Positions 49,622-49,904 of a stretch of DNA of 49,904 nt are shown here, in pieces. This DNA is from an uncultured Opitutaceae bacterium. Lineage in GTDB: Bacteria > Verrucomicrobiota > Verrucomicrobiia > Opitutales > Opitutaceae. A model generated the notes under the pieces. The model made no database searches. It was given only the letters and a program-made list of their open reading frames with translations, and was not told the origin of the DNA. The DNA is taken from contig CALAOT010000127.1 of assembly GCA_937889545.1 (NCBI GenBank), positions 1 to 49,904 on the forward strand, read 5' to 3'. How positions within the stretch are numbered: the first letter of the stretch is position 1; every line of letters begins with the position of its first letter. Made by a program: the position numbers and the translations under genes.

Positions 49622-49904
49622 ATGATACAAGTCTGCATCGTACCCCTGGACATCCCGGTGAAAGCCACCCGCGATTCCGCGTGGGCTGGGGCGCAGGAGG
49701 CGGCGCGGGAATGGAACGAGTGCGTGGAGTTGGTCTGGGTGGCGATGCGGGCCAAGACGCCGTGGCCGAACCGGGGCAAGCTGCAGGTCGCCACCAAGGG
49801 CCGCTACAGCCTGCACAGCCAGACCGTGCAGATGATCGCCAAGTCCGTATTGACCGCTTTTTCCACCGCCAAGGAGCTCAGGCGGACCCGCCCCGAAATG
49901 GGCA
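49622..49904 (+). CDS. tnpB: TnpB (IS605 OrfB), N-terminal part, truncated by window end
   Basis: 94 codons run without a stop from the ATG to the window edge. MIQVCIVPLDIPVKATRDSA is followed by AREWNECVELVWVAMRAK and SLHSQTVQMIAKSVLTAFST, the pattern of TnpB N-termini. TnpB is an RNA-guided DNA nuclease related to Cas12 and promotes transposon retention; the RuvC active site and the zinc finger are outside the window. It is divergent from tnpA, whose start is 24 bp to the left. Confidence 0.8.
   Translation, partial: MIQVCIVPLDIPVKATRDSAWAGAQEAAREWNECVELVWVAMRAKTPWPNRGKLQVATKGRYSLHSQTVQMIAKSVLTAFSTAKELRRTRPEMG

Larger units (their letters stand above)
49140..49904. mobile_element. IS605-type element with divergent tnpA and tnpB (right part outside window)
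   Basis: tnpA reads left and tnpB reads right with 24 bp between their starts, the divergent arrangement of IS605/IS608-type elements. A subterminal palindrome (49140-49165) next to the tnpA stop marks the left end; the exact cleavage point, probably slightly upstream of it, cannot be fixed without the target site. The right end is beyond the window. Confidence 0.8.

Overview
The window is a 49.9 kb piece of a high-GC bacterial chromosome. A verrucomicrobial, Opitutaceae-like host is the best guess. Pointers are the secreted protein at 3.9-5.0 kb, whose C-terminal half (STRGFVGTG.., LIGGFVI, LIRALGPGL) is a module I associate with Verrucomicrobiota, together with a Tat-exported NIPSNAP protein and an aryl-polyene-type lipid locus. 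No rRNA, intact tRNA or CRISPR array is visible.

Layout. (1) 0-2.8 kb: the end of a CUT2 (ribose/xylose-type) sugar ABC importer: truncated ATPase, permease, periplasmic binding protein. (2) 2.8-13.4 kb: mixed metabolic genes: PhyH-type dioxygenase, secreted protein, NIPSNAP protein, prolyl oligopeptidase, a translationally coupled class II aldolase/short-chain dehydrogenase fusion plus MtnA-type sugar-1-phosphate isomerase, an aldo/keto reductase and an esterase. (3) 13.5-20.9 kb: a collinear + strand run of esterase, ATP-grasp ligase, SAM methyltransferase, YbdK-type carboxylate-amine ligase, M29-type aminopeptidase and a second ATP-grasp-like protein. It is interrupted by two lower-GC genes (GNAT and a small secreted protein). 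This looks like a pathway that makes and trims an amide-linked metabolite and is the best candidate for an undescribed system. (4) 21-27 kb: an accessory island with an Abi/HEPN-like gene, nested IS remnants (an IS1-type fragment and a truncated IS3), a VOC protein, a membrane coiled-coil gene with an in-frame amber codon, and an intact 1306 bp IS4-family element with 14 bp inverted repeats and a 10 bp target duplication. (5) 27-33 kb: an orphan contractile-tail sheath gene, a secreted isoamylase and a secreted alpha/alpha-toroid-like protein. (6) 34-48 kb: a compact aryl-polyene/xanthomonadin-like cluster: methyltransferase, two ACPs, two complete ketosynthases and one partial one, two acyltransferases, a glycosyltransferase fused to a LolA-like domain, an MMPL/RND exporter, an acyl-adenylate ligase, and on the other strand a chorismatase able to supply a hydroxybenzoate starter. 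Polysaccharide deacetylase and PAP2 genes follow. No ketoreductase or dehydratase is present. (7) 48.4-49.9 kb: an unknown protein, then an IS605-type element with divergent tnpA (HUH transposase) and tnpB; tnpB runs off the end of the window.

In the polyene cluster the expected logic is: chorismate to hydroxybenzoate (chorismatase), activation and loading on ACP (ligase), chain extension (ketosynthases), transfer and decoration (acyltransferases, glycosyltransferase, methyltransferase), and export to the outer membrane (MMPL plus LolA domain). All functional statements rest on motifs read by eye; no database search was possible.
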